Of a DNA stretch of 64,000 bases, positions 16,161-28,933 are shown one piece after another. Position numbers and translations under genes: made by a program. The notes below the pieces were generated by a model that did no database searches, was not told where the DNA came from, and saw only the letters and a list, made by a program, of their open reading frames with translations. The stretch's first letter is position 1; each line of letters opens with the position of its first letter. Location: contig NZ_CP094466.1 in the NCBI RefSeq assembly GCF_023347255.1, positions 248,001-312,000 on the forward strand, written 5' to 3'. This DNA comes from Faecalibacterium sp. I4-3-84 (GTDB lineage Bacteria; Bacillota; Clostridia; Oscillospirales; Ruminococcaceae).

Positions 16161-17534
16161 ATGCCCTTACAGAAAAATCAAGTTCTCACCCTGCGCGTAG
16201 AGCGTCTTTCCAGCGATGGCAGCGGCGTAGCACACAGCCCCGACGGTGAGACCGTGTTTATTCCCGGTGCCGCCCCCGGCGACGAAGCCCGGGTGCGTAT
16301 CGTTAAGGACTGCAAGCGCTACGCCTTCGGTATTCTGGACGAGGTGCTCACTCCTTCGCCGGACCGTATCCCGGTGGATTGTGCCGTGGCAGGCCCCTGC
16401 GGCGGCTGCAGCCTGCGGCATCTGGACTATGCTGCCGAGCTGCGCGCCAAGCAGGAGAATGTTGCAGATGCCTTTGCCCGCATCGGAGGATTGGATGTGC
16501 CTGTGCTGCCCATTGTGGGTTCGCCGGAAGTGAACCGCTACCGCAATAAGGTGCAGTTCCCGGTGGGCGTGGACAAAAGCGGTAAGCCCTGTATCGGCTT
16601 CTACGCCGGGCGCACCCACCGTATCGTCCCCTGCCCGGACTGCCGCCTGCAGCCCGGTGTGCTGAATGAGATCGGCAACGCATTGTGTGCTTTTTTTGCA
16701 GAAAAGGGCATCCAGCCGTACAGCGAGGAGACCGGCAGGGGCCTTGTGCGTCATATCTTTCTGCGTCGCGGCACTCACAGCGGCCAGATCATGGTCTGCC
16801 TTGTCTGCACCTGTGCCAAGCTGCCCTGCGCCGAGGAGCTTTGTACCCGGCTGAAAGCTCAATTTGCAGAGATCACCACGATCCTGCTGAACGTAAATGC
16901 AAAAAACACCAACGTGATCCTTGGCACCGAGACCCACACTCTGTACGGCCCGGGCTATATTGAGGACACCCTGTGCGGCGTTCCGGTGCAGCTTGGCCCG
17001 CTTTCCTTCTATCAGGTCAATACCCTTGCTGCCGAGCAGCTTTACGGCATTGCCGCCCAGTATGCTCAGCTTACCCCGGACGACCTGCTGCTGGACCTCT
17101 ACTGCGGCATGGGCACCATTGGTCTTTCCATGGCAGCGCACTGCCGTGAGCTGATCGGTGTGGAGATCGTACCGGAAGCCATTGAAAGTGCCAAGGCTAA
17201 CGCTGCCCGCATGGGTGCAGATGTGGCCGCAAAGAGCCGATTTTTCTGCGCAGATGCCGGTCAGGCCGCCACCCGCCTTGCCGCTGAGGGCCTTCACCCG
17301 GACATCGTAATGCTGGATCCACCCCGCAAGGGCTGCGACGAAGCCACCCTTTCCGCCGTGGTGCGCATGGCTCCCCGCCGGGTGGTCTACGTCAGCTGCA
17401 ACCCCGCCACCGCCGCAAGAGATGCTGCATGGCTGGAACAAAATGGATATCACGCAGAGAAGGTGCAGCCGGTGGATCTGTTTCCAAGAACACGGCATTG
17501 CGAGGTTGTGAGTTGTTATACCAAAATGATGTAA
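16161..17534 (+). CDS. rlmD: 23S rRNA (uracil-5-)-methyltransferase, RlmD/RumA family
   Basis: Methylates uridine to m5U in 23S rRNA using S-adenosylmethionine. 457 residues. An N-terminal TRAM domain (1-60) is followed by an iron-sulfur cluster motif (C74, C80, C83 in AGPCGGC, plus C158 or C161). The methyltransferase core has DLYCGMGTIGLSMA, LDPPRKGCDE and the catalytic C413 in YVSCNPATAARD. It starts 12 bp after the AraC gene behind AAAGGAGA, so it is probably cotranscribed. Firmicutes carry RlmCD-type paralogs with different target uridines; which position this one modifies is not certain. Confidence 0.9.
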   Translation: MPLQKNQVLTLRVERLSSDGSGVAHSPDGETVFIPGAAPGDEARVRIVKDCKRYAFGILDEVLTPSPDRIPVDCAVAGPCGGCSLRHLDYAAELRAKQENVADAFARIGGLDVPVLPIVGSPEVNRYRNKVQFPVGVDKSGKPCIGFYAGRTHRIVPCPDCRLQPGVLNEIGNALCAFFAEKGIQPYSEETGRGLVRHIFLRRGTHSGQIMVCLVCTCAKLPCAEELCTRLKAQFAEITTILLNVNAKNTNVILGTETHTLYGPGYIEDTLCGVPVQLGPLSFYQVNTLAAEQLYGIAAQYAQLTPDDLLLDLYCGMGTIGLSMAAHCRELIGVEIVPEAIESAKANAARMGADVAAKSRFFCADAGQAATRLAAEGLHPDIVMLDPPRKGCDEATLSAVVRMAPRRVVYVSCNPATAARDAAWLEQNGYHAEKVQPVDLFPRTRHCEVVSCYTKMM

Positions 17535-17607
17535 CAAACGCAACCCTCAAGCCATTGCGAATGTGTGCTGAGCCTTTCCAACTTTCCAAGGCGTGAGGTT
17601 TGAAAAA

Positions 17608-17745
17608 ATGGCTATTCCAAAATATAATGAACTTTACTCGCTGTTCCTCTTTGCGATTCAGGACGGTGCCCCGCATTCTTCAAAAGATGTAAAGAAAATC
17701 ATCTCCCAAAAACTCCAATTAACCGCCTTGCTCTTGAATTGGTAA
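17608..17745 (+). pseudogene. Remnant of an Mrr-type restriction gene (N-terminal 45 codons)
   Basis: A short frame starts at ATG 17608 and reads MAIPKYNELYSLFLFAIQDG, then APHSSKDVKKIISQKLQLT, then five residues and a stop. This resembles the N-terminal winged-helix domain of Mrr-type restriction endonucleases (pattern xIPKYxELxxPxLxAlxDGxxHxxkEi). The nuclease domain is missing. A/T-rich codons unlike the neighbours suggest an acquired gene that was deleted, leaving this stub between the methyltransferase and the ABC operon terminator. Confidence 0.6.
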
Positions 17746-17754
17746 ACATACATA

Positions 17755-17796
17755 AAAAGCGCCCGTCCCGGTTTTCCGGGACAGGCGCTTTGCATT
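17755..17796 (-). terminator. Terminator of the TrpXYZ-like ABC operon
   Basis: On the minus strand GCGCC-T-GTCCCGG pairs with CCGGGAC-G-GGCGC around AAAA, followed by TTTTT. Confidence 0.92.
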
Positions 17797-17812
17797 TTAA
17801 CCTTGTAATTTA

Positions 17813-18607
17813 TCAGGACAGAATCATGCGGTCATTTGCAAACTCGCCGCCGCTGGCGATCTGGAACTTTGCCAGCAGGTCGGAGACGTGCAGGTTCTTC
17901 TTTTCCTCACCGGAAACATCATAGATGATATGGCCTTCGTACATCATGATCAGGCGGTTGCCATACTTAATGGCATCCTTCATGTTGTGGGTGATCATCA
18001 TGGTGGTGAGGTGGTTTTCCTCCACGATTTTAGCCGAGAGGGTCAGCACCTTGAGCGCGGTCTTGGGGTCCAGCGCAGCGGTATGCTCGTCCAGCAGCAG
18101 GAGCTTTGGCTTGTTCATGGTAGCCATCAGCAGGGTCAGTGCCTGACGCTGGCCGCCGGAAAGCAGGCCCACACGGGCCGTCAGGCGGTCTTCCAGACCC
18201 AGATCCAGCGTCTTGAGCAGTTCACGGTACTGCTCGCGCTCTGCCTTGGTAATGCCAATGCGCAGGGTGCGGGGCTTGCCGCGGCGTGCAGCCAGGGCAA
18301 GGTTCTCTTCGATCTGCATGGTGGCAGCAGTGCCGGTCATGGGGTCCTGAAACACGCGGCCGATGTAAGCGGCACGCTGATGCTCGCTCAGGCGGGTCAC
18401 ATCCACACCGTCAATAATGATCTTGCCTTCGTCAACCGGCCATACACCGGCAACTGCGTTCAGCATGGTGGATTTGCCTGCACCGTTGCCGCCGATCACG
18501 GTAACGAAATCGCCCTCGTTCAGCTTCAGGTTCAGGCCGTTCAGGGCAGTTTTCTGGTTGACCGTGCCAGCGTTAAAGGTCTTGGAAACATTCTGGATCT
18601 CAAGCAT
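17813..18607 (-). CDS. ABC transporter ATP-binding protein (TrpXYZ-like)
   Basis: Cytoplasmic ATPase of an importer, 264 residues from the ATG at 18607. GGAGG lies 9 bp upstream; an ATG three codons earlier would abut that site and is less likely. Walker A GGNGAGKST, signature LLSGGQRQAL, Walker B KLLLLDEHTAALD and the switch histidine in MMITHNMKDA are all intact. The start overlaps the end of the permease gene by 8 bp. With the permease and an ABC_sub_bind-type binding protein it forms the COG1101/COG4120/COG2984 set, linked in streptococci to aromatic amino acid uptake (TrpXYZ). Confidence 0.92.
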   Translation of the reverse strand: MLEIQNVSKTFNAGTVNQKTALNGLNLKLNEGDFVTVIGGNGAGKSTMLNAVAGVWPVDEGKIIIDGVDVTRLSEHQRAAYIGRVFQDPMTGTAATMQIEENLALAARRGKPRTLRIGITKAEREQYRELLKTLDLGLEDRLTARVGLLSGGQRQALTLLMATMNKPKLLLLDEHTAALDPKTALKVLTLSAKIVEENHLTTMMITHNMKDAIKYGNRLIMMYEGHIIYDVSGEEKKNLHVSDLLAKFQIASGGEFANDRMILS

Positions 18608-19541
18608 TTTTTGCATCCTCCTTTGCCTTCTTCACCGGCTTCGAGAAGTACTTGCCCTTCCAGTACGGCACGGCAAGGAAAACAGCCACCACAGAAGCGC
18701 TCAGCAGCTTGAGCAGGTTGGCATCGAAACCCAGAGTCAGCACCAGCTGGATGACAATGTAGTAGATGATGGCACCCAGAGAGACAGAAACCATCTTGAG
18801 TGCAAAGTTGTGGAAGATGCGGCTGAACAGAGCCTCGCCAATGATGACAGCAGCCAGACCAATGACGATCGCGCCACGGCCCATGCCGACATCTGCAAAG
18901 CCCTGATACTGGCTCAGCAGAGCGCCAGACAGCGCCACCAGACCGTTGGACACAGCCAGACCCAGCACGATATTGAAGTTGGTGTTGATGCCCTGCGCAC
19001 GGGACATGGCGGGGTTAGAGCCGGTGGCACGGATGGCACAGCCCAGCTCGGTGCCGAAGAACCAGTACAGAACGCCGATCAGCACCGCTGTGACAATGAT
19101 GATCATAACGATAGGGTTGTGGAGAGCGAACTCCTTGACCCAGCGCAGGGAGATCAGCAGGTTGTACTTGTCCACATTGATGGCCTGATTGGCCTTGCCC
19201 ATGATTTTGAGGTTAATGGAATACAGCGAAAGCTGGGTCAGGATGCCGGCAAGGATGGCCGGAATGCCCATAAATGTGTGCAGGACACCGGTGACGAGGC
19301 CGGACAGCAGGCCTGCCAGCAGCGCCATGAGCAGGGAGACCCAGACGTTCTGGCCGGACAGCAGGCACATGACGCACACTGCACCGCCGGTGCCAAAGGA
19401 GCCGTCCACGGTCAGATCGGCCACATCCAGAATACGGTAGGTCAGGTACACGCCAATGGCCATGATACCCCAGATAAGGCCCTGTGCACAGGCACCCGGC
19501 AAAGCGCCCGGCAGGTTTGCCAGTCTTGCAATGATTTCCAA
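18600..19541 (-). CDS. ABC transporter permease (TrpY-like)
   Basis: 313 residues with eight or nine hydrophobic segments; branched-chain-amino-acid-type permease fold. LTYRILDVADLTVDGSFGTG near residue 33 and RATGSNPAMSRAQGIN near 170 are diagnostic blocks of this group. Middle gene of a three-gene operon; the ATPase gene overlaps its 3' end. AGGAGGA precedes the start. The substrate is probably an amino acid or other small molecule; the sequence does not decide. Confidence 0.9.
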   Translation of the reverse strand: MEIIARLANLPGALPGACAQGLIWGIMAIGVYLTYRILDVADLTVDGSFGTGGAVCVMCLLSGQNVWVSLLMALLAGLLSGLVTGVLHTFMGIPAILAGILTQLSLYSINLKIMGKANQAINVDKYNLLISLRWVKEFALHNPIVMIIIVTAVLIGVLYWFFGTELGCAIRATGSNPAMSRAQGINTNFNIVLGLAVSNGLVALSGALLSQYQGFADVGMGRGAIVIGLAAVIIGEALFSRIFHNFALKMVSVSLGAIIYYIVIQLVLTLGFDANLLKLLSASVVAVFLAVPYWKGKYFSKPVKKAKEDAKNA

Positions 19542-19572
19542 AACAATTCCTCCTAAACGTTACACTTTTTTT

Positions 19573-19625
19573 CTTCCCGTTTGATACGGGAAAGCGGAGA
19601 AGAGCACTTTTTACCCTTCTCCGCT
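19573..19625 (-). other. Intercistronic hairpins downstream of binding-protein gene
   Basis: AGCGGAGAAG pairs perfectly with CTTCTCCGCT, directly followed by a small TTCCCG/CGGGAA hairpin. There is no T run after the main stem, so mRNA stabilisation or partial attenuation is more likely than full termination. It mirrors the hairpin after the other binding-protein gene at 9309. Confidence 0.6.
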
Positions 19626-19653
19626 GATTTTCTGTTTGGTTTCCCGGAGTATT

Positions 19654-20685
19654 TTAGCCCTCGATCTCCTCGTAGCCGTCGGGAACGGTCAGGCCCAGAT
19701 CGTCGCAGATCGTCTTGTTGTACTTCTTGGTCACATCGGTGTACTCGATGGGCATGGTGGAGATATCAGCCTCGCCGTTCAGGATCTTCACTGCCATCTC
19801 ACCAGTGGTGTAGCCCAGATCGTAGTAGCTGATGGAAAGGGTAGCCACGCCGCAGCCGGCGCAGATACCCTCTTCGCCAGCGAACACAGGCTTCTTGGCC
19901 GGGCGGCAGATGCCGTCCACAATGCCGGTGTTTGCAGCAACAGTGTTATCGGTGGGCACATACAGTGCGTCGTTCTCGTCGGCAGCCTTCTGGCAGACAG
20001 AGGACAGGTCGTTGGAATCAGAGAAAGCGTACTGGGTAGCGGTGACACCCTTTTCCTCCAGATACTTCTGGACCTCATCCACCTGATACTGGCTGTTTGC
20101 TTCAGCAGAGCAGTACAGCAGGCCAACCTTCTTGGCCTCCGGCATCCACTCCACGATCATCTCAGCCTGCTGATCCAGCGGGGCCAAATCAGAGGTGCCG
20201 GAAATGTTGCCGCCCACGGTGCCGTCGAAATCGGTCAGGCCCAGAGCCACACCGTACTCGGTAACAGAGGTGCCCAGCACCGGAATGCTGTCGGTAGCAG
20301 ACTGTGCAGCCTGCAGAGCGGGCGTAGCATTGGCCATGATCAGATCCACACCAGAGGAAACGAAGCCGTTGGTGATGGTAGCGCAGGTAGCGGAATCACC
20401 CTGTGCATTCTGGAAATCGAAGGTGACGTTCTCGCCGAAGGAAGCAGTCAGAGCATCCTCAAAGCCCTGCGTAGCGGCATCCAGAGCGGCATGCTGCACC
20501 AACTGGCAGATGCCGATCGTGAACTTCTGGCCATCGGCTGCAGCAGAAGCAGCAGCGGAGGATGCAGGCGCAGCGGAAGAAGCAGCTGCAGAAGATGCAG
20601 AAGAACCGCCGCAGGCAGTCAGGGCAGCAGCTGCGCCGCAGGCAGCGGCAGCAGCCAGAAACGAACGACGAGTGATTTTACGCAT
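19654..20685 (-). CDS. ABC transporter substrate-binding lipoprotein (ABC_sub_bind family)
   Basis: 343 residues. The signal peptide has twin arginines (KITRRSFLAAA, R6-R7) and lipobox LTAC with C25, then a Ser/Ala-rich spacer. The mature part has FTIGICQLVQHAALDAATQG, SSGVDLIMANATPALQA and GLLYCSAEANSQYQ, as in the TrpX-like PF04392 family. First gene of the operon, behind a good promoter and GAGGAGA. The hairpin after the gene suggests higher expression than the membrane subunits. Ligand unknown; aromatic amino acids are the precedent. Confidence 0.9.
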   Translation of the reverse strand: MRKITRRSFLAAAAACGAAAALTACGGSSASSAAASSAAPASSAAASAAADGQKFTIGICQLVQHAALDAATQGFEDALTASFGENVTFDFQNAQGDSATCATITNGFVSSGVDLIMANATPALQAAQSATDSIPVLGTSVTEYGVALGLTDFDGTVGGNISGTSDLAPLDQQAEMIVEWMPEAKKVGLLYCSAEANSQYQVDEVQKYLEEKGVTATQYAFSDSNDLSSVCQKAADENDALYVPTDNTVAANTGIVDGICRPAKKPVFAGEEGICAGCGVATLSISYYDLGYTTGEMAVKILNGEADISTMPIEYTDVTKKYNKTICDDLGLTVPDGYEEIEG

Positions 20686-20789
20686 AATGTTTATCTCCTC
20701 TATCTCTTTGCGTGTGCGGCCTACAGGTACCGCACCGGAAAGCTATGTTTTGTATGCAAGGCTCGTACAGTCTCGCTTTACACTCGTGA

Positions 20790-20818
20790 AGTATATCACA
20801 CATTTCACGGTAAAACAA
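20790..20818 (-). promoter_or_regulatory. Promoter of the TrpXYZ-like operon
   Basis: TTGTTT and TATACT on the minus strand with a 17-bp spacer. A leader of nearly 100 nt follows, with a small GTGCGG/CCGCAC stem but no riboswitch I can recognise. Confidence 0.8.
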
Positions 20819-20874
20819 CTCACTTTTGCCCTAAAACGGCCTTTATTATCGATTGCATCAAATATATCGATCGA

Positions 20875-21600
20875 TTATTTTGATGTGTTATTCCGTTTTT
20901 GCTGATATTCCGTCAGTTTTGCAAATTCAGCATCCAGCCAGTGCAGGTTTTTCTCCAGCTGCGGCAAGAACGATGCGGCATAGTCGTAGCCAAAATACAG
21001 CGCCTGCCAGAGCTTGTCCTGCATCCGGCGCACCAGCACCGGGCTGAGCTGCGCACCCAGCTGTTCCACCGTGTCTTCCAGTGTCATGCAGGTCTGCGCC
21101 CAGCGCACATCGGTCTGTTCCCGGGCCGGGACATCGTAACGAGCAAGATAGTCCTCCACCCTTGCCTCGATCACCTGCCCGCCGCAGCCGGTGGGCTGCA
21201 GAAAATAGCTCACCTGTCCTTTCCTGCTGATCTCCTGCGCCAGCGGGTACAGAGCACACACCAGCGGTTCGGCATCGTGGATGGCGCAGCGGTCTCCCGT
21301 AAGGAAGGGACAGTTGTTCCGGTTCTCCTTCACCGGGGCCAGACGCAGCACCGGCAAATGGCTCACCGTGCCAATGCTGGCCCGGCAATATCCCCGCGCC
21401 ACGATCTGCGGCGGCAGGCGCAGCCGGGCTGCAATGCGCCACAGATCAAAGCCTGAAAGTACAATGTCCTCTCTGCCACGGCAGCAGTCGCCGCAGCCAT
21501 TGCACGCAAAGCTGAAATGTGCATCCTGCGCCAGCAGGGGCATTGCCTCGGTACGGGTAAAATCGATCTGGCCGCACAGGTCGATATGGTCGTCACGCAT
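20875..21600 (-). CDS. YkgJ-like cysteine-cluster protein
   Basis: 241 residues of the CxxCxxCC family (PF03692), thought to bind zinc or an iron-sulfur cluster. The signature FACNGCGDCC supplies C33, C36, C39 and C40. Later conserved cysteines occur in NNCPFLTGDRCAIHDAEPLVC and PTGCGG. No partner gene is obvious. In other members the domain is linked to metal handling or modification of flagellar proteins, but this one has no such neighbours. The start at 21600 has AGGAAG upstream. Confidence 0.8.
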   Translation of the reverse strand: MRDDHIDLCGQIDFTRTEAMPLLAQDAHFSFACNGCGDCCRGREDIVLSGFDLWRIAARLRLPPQIVARGYCRASIGTVSHLPVLRLAPVKENRNNCPFLTGDRCAIHDAEPLVCALYPLAQEISRKGQVSYFLQPTGCGGQVIEARVEDYLARYDVPAREQTDVRWAQTCMTLEDTVEQLGAQLSPVLVRRMQDKLWQALYFGYDYAASFLPQLEKNLHWLDAEFAKLTEYQQKRNNTSK

Positions 21601-21698
21601 GGATGATCTTCCTTCTTCCTGAATGATATTGATTTTTATTGTATCACATTGCCGTCAAAAGCAAAAGGGAGCGTTTCCGCTCCCCTTGCGCTATCCTG

Positions 21699-22466
21699 TC
21701 ATTGATACTTCTTTGCCGGGATGACGATTGCGCCAAACAGCGATGCAATGTATCCGATAAGCACTGCACGCCACACCTGCCATCCGGTGGCCTGTTCAAA
21801 CACGACCGCCGCTGCCGTGCAGAGCGGTGTCAGGAGCATACTTACCACGCACCACACCCGCATTGCTTTGAGCACATGGAGCCAGTTGCGGTTGTTGTAG
21901 TACACACCCGGAATATGCATGTGGAACGCGCCCTGTGCAAAATTGCAGACATGGTTTTCGTCATAATAGCGCGGCAATGTTTCCGGCATCCAGAACAAGG
22001 TGTAGGCCCCATATACGATGCCGAAGATCACGTTTATAATCAGCAGCATCATTGCGCCCTCGGTCCCGGCCAGCCCCACGGCCCAGACAGCTGCGGTCTC
22101 TACAAGGCCAAGCACCACGCTGACCCCATACAGCGGCAGAAACTTCTGCGTGCGGGCCTGGCGGCGTTCCGGCGGTTCTGCCGAAAAAGTCAGTGCCTTG
22201 CGGATCAGTTCCTCTGTTTCCTCGCGGGTAAAGCGCTGCTCCTCCTCCACGCGGCAGCCATGTAACAGCTCGGCCACGGTCACATTCAGCTGTTCGGCCA
22301 GCGGCACCAGCAGGGAGATATCCGGCACGCTCAAGCCGCGCTCCCATTTGCTGACGGCTTTATCCGAAACATACAGGCAGGCGGCAAGCTCCTTCTGGGT
22401 CATGCCCTTCTCCCTGCGCAGCTGTGCCAGAAAACTCCCAAAAGCGATCTTGTTCAGTTCGTACAT
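21699..22466 (-). CDS. XRE-family regulator with membrane-spanning C-terminus
   Basis: 255 residues from the ATG at 22466, which follows AAGGAGG. Residues 5-65 are a Cro/CI-type helix-turn-helix (LRREKGMTQKELAACLYVSD, then KAVSKWERGLSVPDI). The C-terminal half has four to five hydrophobic segments, so the protein is membrane-anchored. This design is common in clostridia, where it senses envelope signals, but the target genes are unknown. Its promoter lies inside the broken gene upstream. Confidence 0.85.
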   Translation of the reverse strand: MYELNKIAFGSFLAQLRREKGMTQKELAACLYVSDKAVSKWERGLSVPDISLLVPLAEQLNVTVAELLHGCRVEEEQRFTREETEELIRKALTFSAEPPERRQARTQKFLPLYGVSVVLGLVETAAVWAVGLAGTEGAMMLLIINVIFGIVYGAYTLFWMPETLPRYYDENHVCNFAQGAFHMHIPGVYYNNRNWLHVLKAMRVWCVVSMLLTPLCTAAAVVFEQATGWQVWRAVLIGYIASLFGAIVIPAKKYQ

Positions 22467-23221
22467 CGTTTTGTCCTCCTTGTGAGCCAGCAGTTCTGTT
22501 TGTGGCTCCATTGTACCGGACCGGACATTCCCGCACAACCGACTGGCGGTAGAATTGGCGCAAAACAGTCATTTTTCTTTTCCAGTCTGCGGTACACCTG
22601 CACAGCATCCATGATGTTGGTCTGCTCCGTCGCGTGGTTTCCGGGTGCCCCCAGCGTGACCAGAATGTACTCCTTTTCGTTCACCACGGCAAGGCTGGCA
22701 AGGCACAGACCGGCCGCAATAAAGTACATCGGGCTTCTGGAATCGCCCAGCCCGCGGAAGATCGATGCCATGATATTATACGCCGTGATGCATGGAACGC
22801 CGATAAAGCAGATGATCAGGTAGGTACGAGTGCCCGCCACGGCCTGCTCCGGTGTGGAGACAATGCGTACGATCGGATCCACAAGCCCTACTAGCACAGC
22901 TGCCAGTACCACAGATCCTGCCATAAACAGTGTGACTGTGTTGCCAATGAGCCGCGCCGCACGAGGTTTGTTCTCTGCGCCCACGGCCCGGCCAATAGTG
23001 ACCGTTGCTCCCATGGCAAGGCCCACGATCATCACAGTGATCATATGCATCACCTGACTGCCAATGGACACCGCCGTTGTGCTGGCCACACCTTCAAACT
23101 GCCCGATGATGAACAGATCCGCCATGCCGTACAGCGTCTGCAAAAAGTACGAAAGCAGATAGGGCAGTGAAAAAAACAAAATGCTTTTCAACACACTGCC
23201 GCTGGTCAGATTTTTTTCCAT
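22454..23221 (-). pseudogene. Truncated MATE efflux gene fused to a D-Ala-D-Ala carboxypeptidase fragment
   Basis: The 255-codon frame begins as a MATE-family drug/sodium antiporter (MEKNLTSGSVLKSILFFSLP; YGMADLFIIGQF; GLAMGATVTIGRAVGAENK; IMASIFRGLGDSRSPMYF) but stops matching near residue 169 of an expected 450. Residues 170-212 (AGLCLASLAVVNEKEYILVT, then LGAPGNHATEQTNIMDAVQV, then YRRL) resemble the end of the catalytic domain of serine-type D-Ala-D-Ala carboxypeptidases. The last 43 residues read through the promoter region of the XRE gene. The best explanation is a deletion joining two genes. The protein lacks half its helices and is unlikely to transport. Confidence 0.75.
22510..22538 (-). 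promoter_or_regulatory. Promoter of the XRE regulator
   Basis: TTGTGC and TACAAT on the minus strand with a 17-bp spacer, about 45 bp before the start codon. It lies within the 3' end of the chimeric reading frame, showing that this part of that frame is ordinary upstream DNA. Confidence 0.75.
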
Positions 23222-23304
23222 AATGTTTTCTGCCCGGCTTCCCTCTTCTCTGCCGAATGTACAGAGCTTACACTGCCAGACCGGGCAGCTCCTTTCCGTT
23301 ATAG

Positions 23305-23335
23305 ATAGTAAACCCTACAACGACTGAAGAGTCAA
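23305..23335 (-). promoter_or_regulatory. MerR-type promoter/operator of the MATE gene
   Basis: TTGACT and TACTAT on the minus strand are separated by 19 bp, the long spacer typical of MerR-activated promoters. The spacer region holds an imperfect dyad, ACTCTTCAG-TCG-TTGTAGGGT. No MerR gene is next to it. The rest of 23222-23483 shows nothing recognisable. Confidence 0.6.
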
Positions 23336-23483
23336 GGTTTTATTACAATAAAGCGGCCCGGTCGTGCCAAAAGGTCAGCACAGCCGAGCCACCATGAATT
23401 TATTTTCTGTTTCATCTTCAATGCTCACATCATTTTCAAAGCATCCCTGCCTTTCTGTTTTCTCCTAAAACGGTTTCAAGACA

Positions 23484-23523
23484 AAAGAAAAACGCCTCAG
23501 AATTCCTTCTGAAGCGTTTTTTG
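23484..23523 (-). terminator. Terminator of the rRNA operon
   Basis: On the minus strand AACGCTTCAGAA pairs with TTCTGAGGCGTT around GGAA and ends in TTTTCTTTT, just after the 5S gene. Confidence 0.92.
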
Positions 23524-23526
23524 TTC

Positions 23527-23643
<117 letters not shown>

Positions 23644-23708
23644 CCGATCTGACTGAACCAGTATAACATGTTTGTTGTACTTTGTCCAGTGTTTCTTAGA
23701 AGGACGTG

Positions 23709-28541
<4,833 letters not shown>

Positions 28542-28578
28542 TCCTGTGCGCCTCAGCCTTGTAGCTGACGACCTGTTT

Positions 28579-28607
28579 ATTTTACCACCGAAGCGGTTTT
28601 TTGTCAA
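28579..28607 (-). promoter_or_regulatory. rRNA operon promoter P2
   Basis: Perfect TTGACA and TAAAAT on the minus strand with a 17-bp spacer, preceded by an A/T-rich stretch. Confidence 0.85.
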
Positions 28608-28763
28608 GCCTTATTTTTAGAAGCTTTTGAACTTTCTGAACTTGGACGCTCAAGAAGTTTCTCAGAACAAACTGGAACTTTTCAGCGTCTATTGGTTCTT
28701 TTCAAGGGCTTCCTGCTGAGGCTTTGGAAGTCATTCTTTTGCCTCAGCGCTTGGCGCTCAAGT

Positions 28764-28792
28764 ATAATACCACACCCCCGCCTCCTTGTCAA
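28764..28792 (-). promoter_or_regulatory. rRNA operon promoter P1
   Basis: Perfect TTGACA and TATTAT on the minus strand with a 17-bp, G-rich spacer; an A/T-rich tract upstream may be an UP element. The 545-bp gap between 16S and pheT holds only the two rRNA promoters, the leader and the pheT terminator. Confidence 0.88.
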
Positions 28793-28876
28793 CACTTTTT
28801 GACAGATTTTTTCATCTTTTTTCTTGCGCTGCTGAAAAACGTTCATTTTCTTGTATTCAACGTTCTCTTTTTACGC

Positions 28877-28911
28877 AAAAAAGCCGCCTGCACATTCCTG
28901 CACAGACGGCC
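28877..28911 (-). terminator. Terminator of pheST
   Basis: On the minus strand GCCG-T-CTGTGCA pairs with TGTGCAG-G-CGGC, followed by TTTTTT. Confidence 0.92.
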
Positions 28912-28933
28912 TTATATTACTTCTATAATAGAG

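Noticed and set aside
22588-22717. A separate carboxypeptidase gene
   Set aside because: Only about 43 residues resemble the family and no start, signal peptide or catalytic SxxK/SxN motifs are present; treated as a fragment in the fusion.
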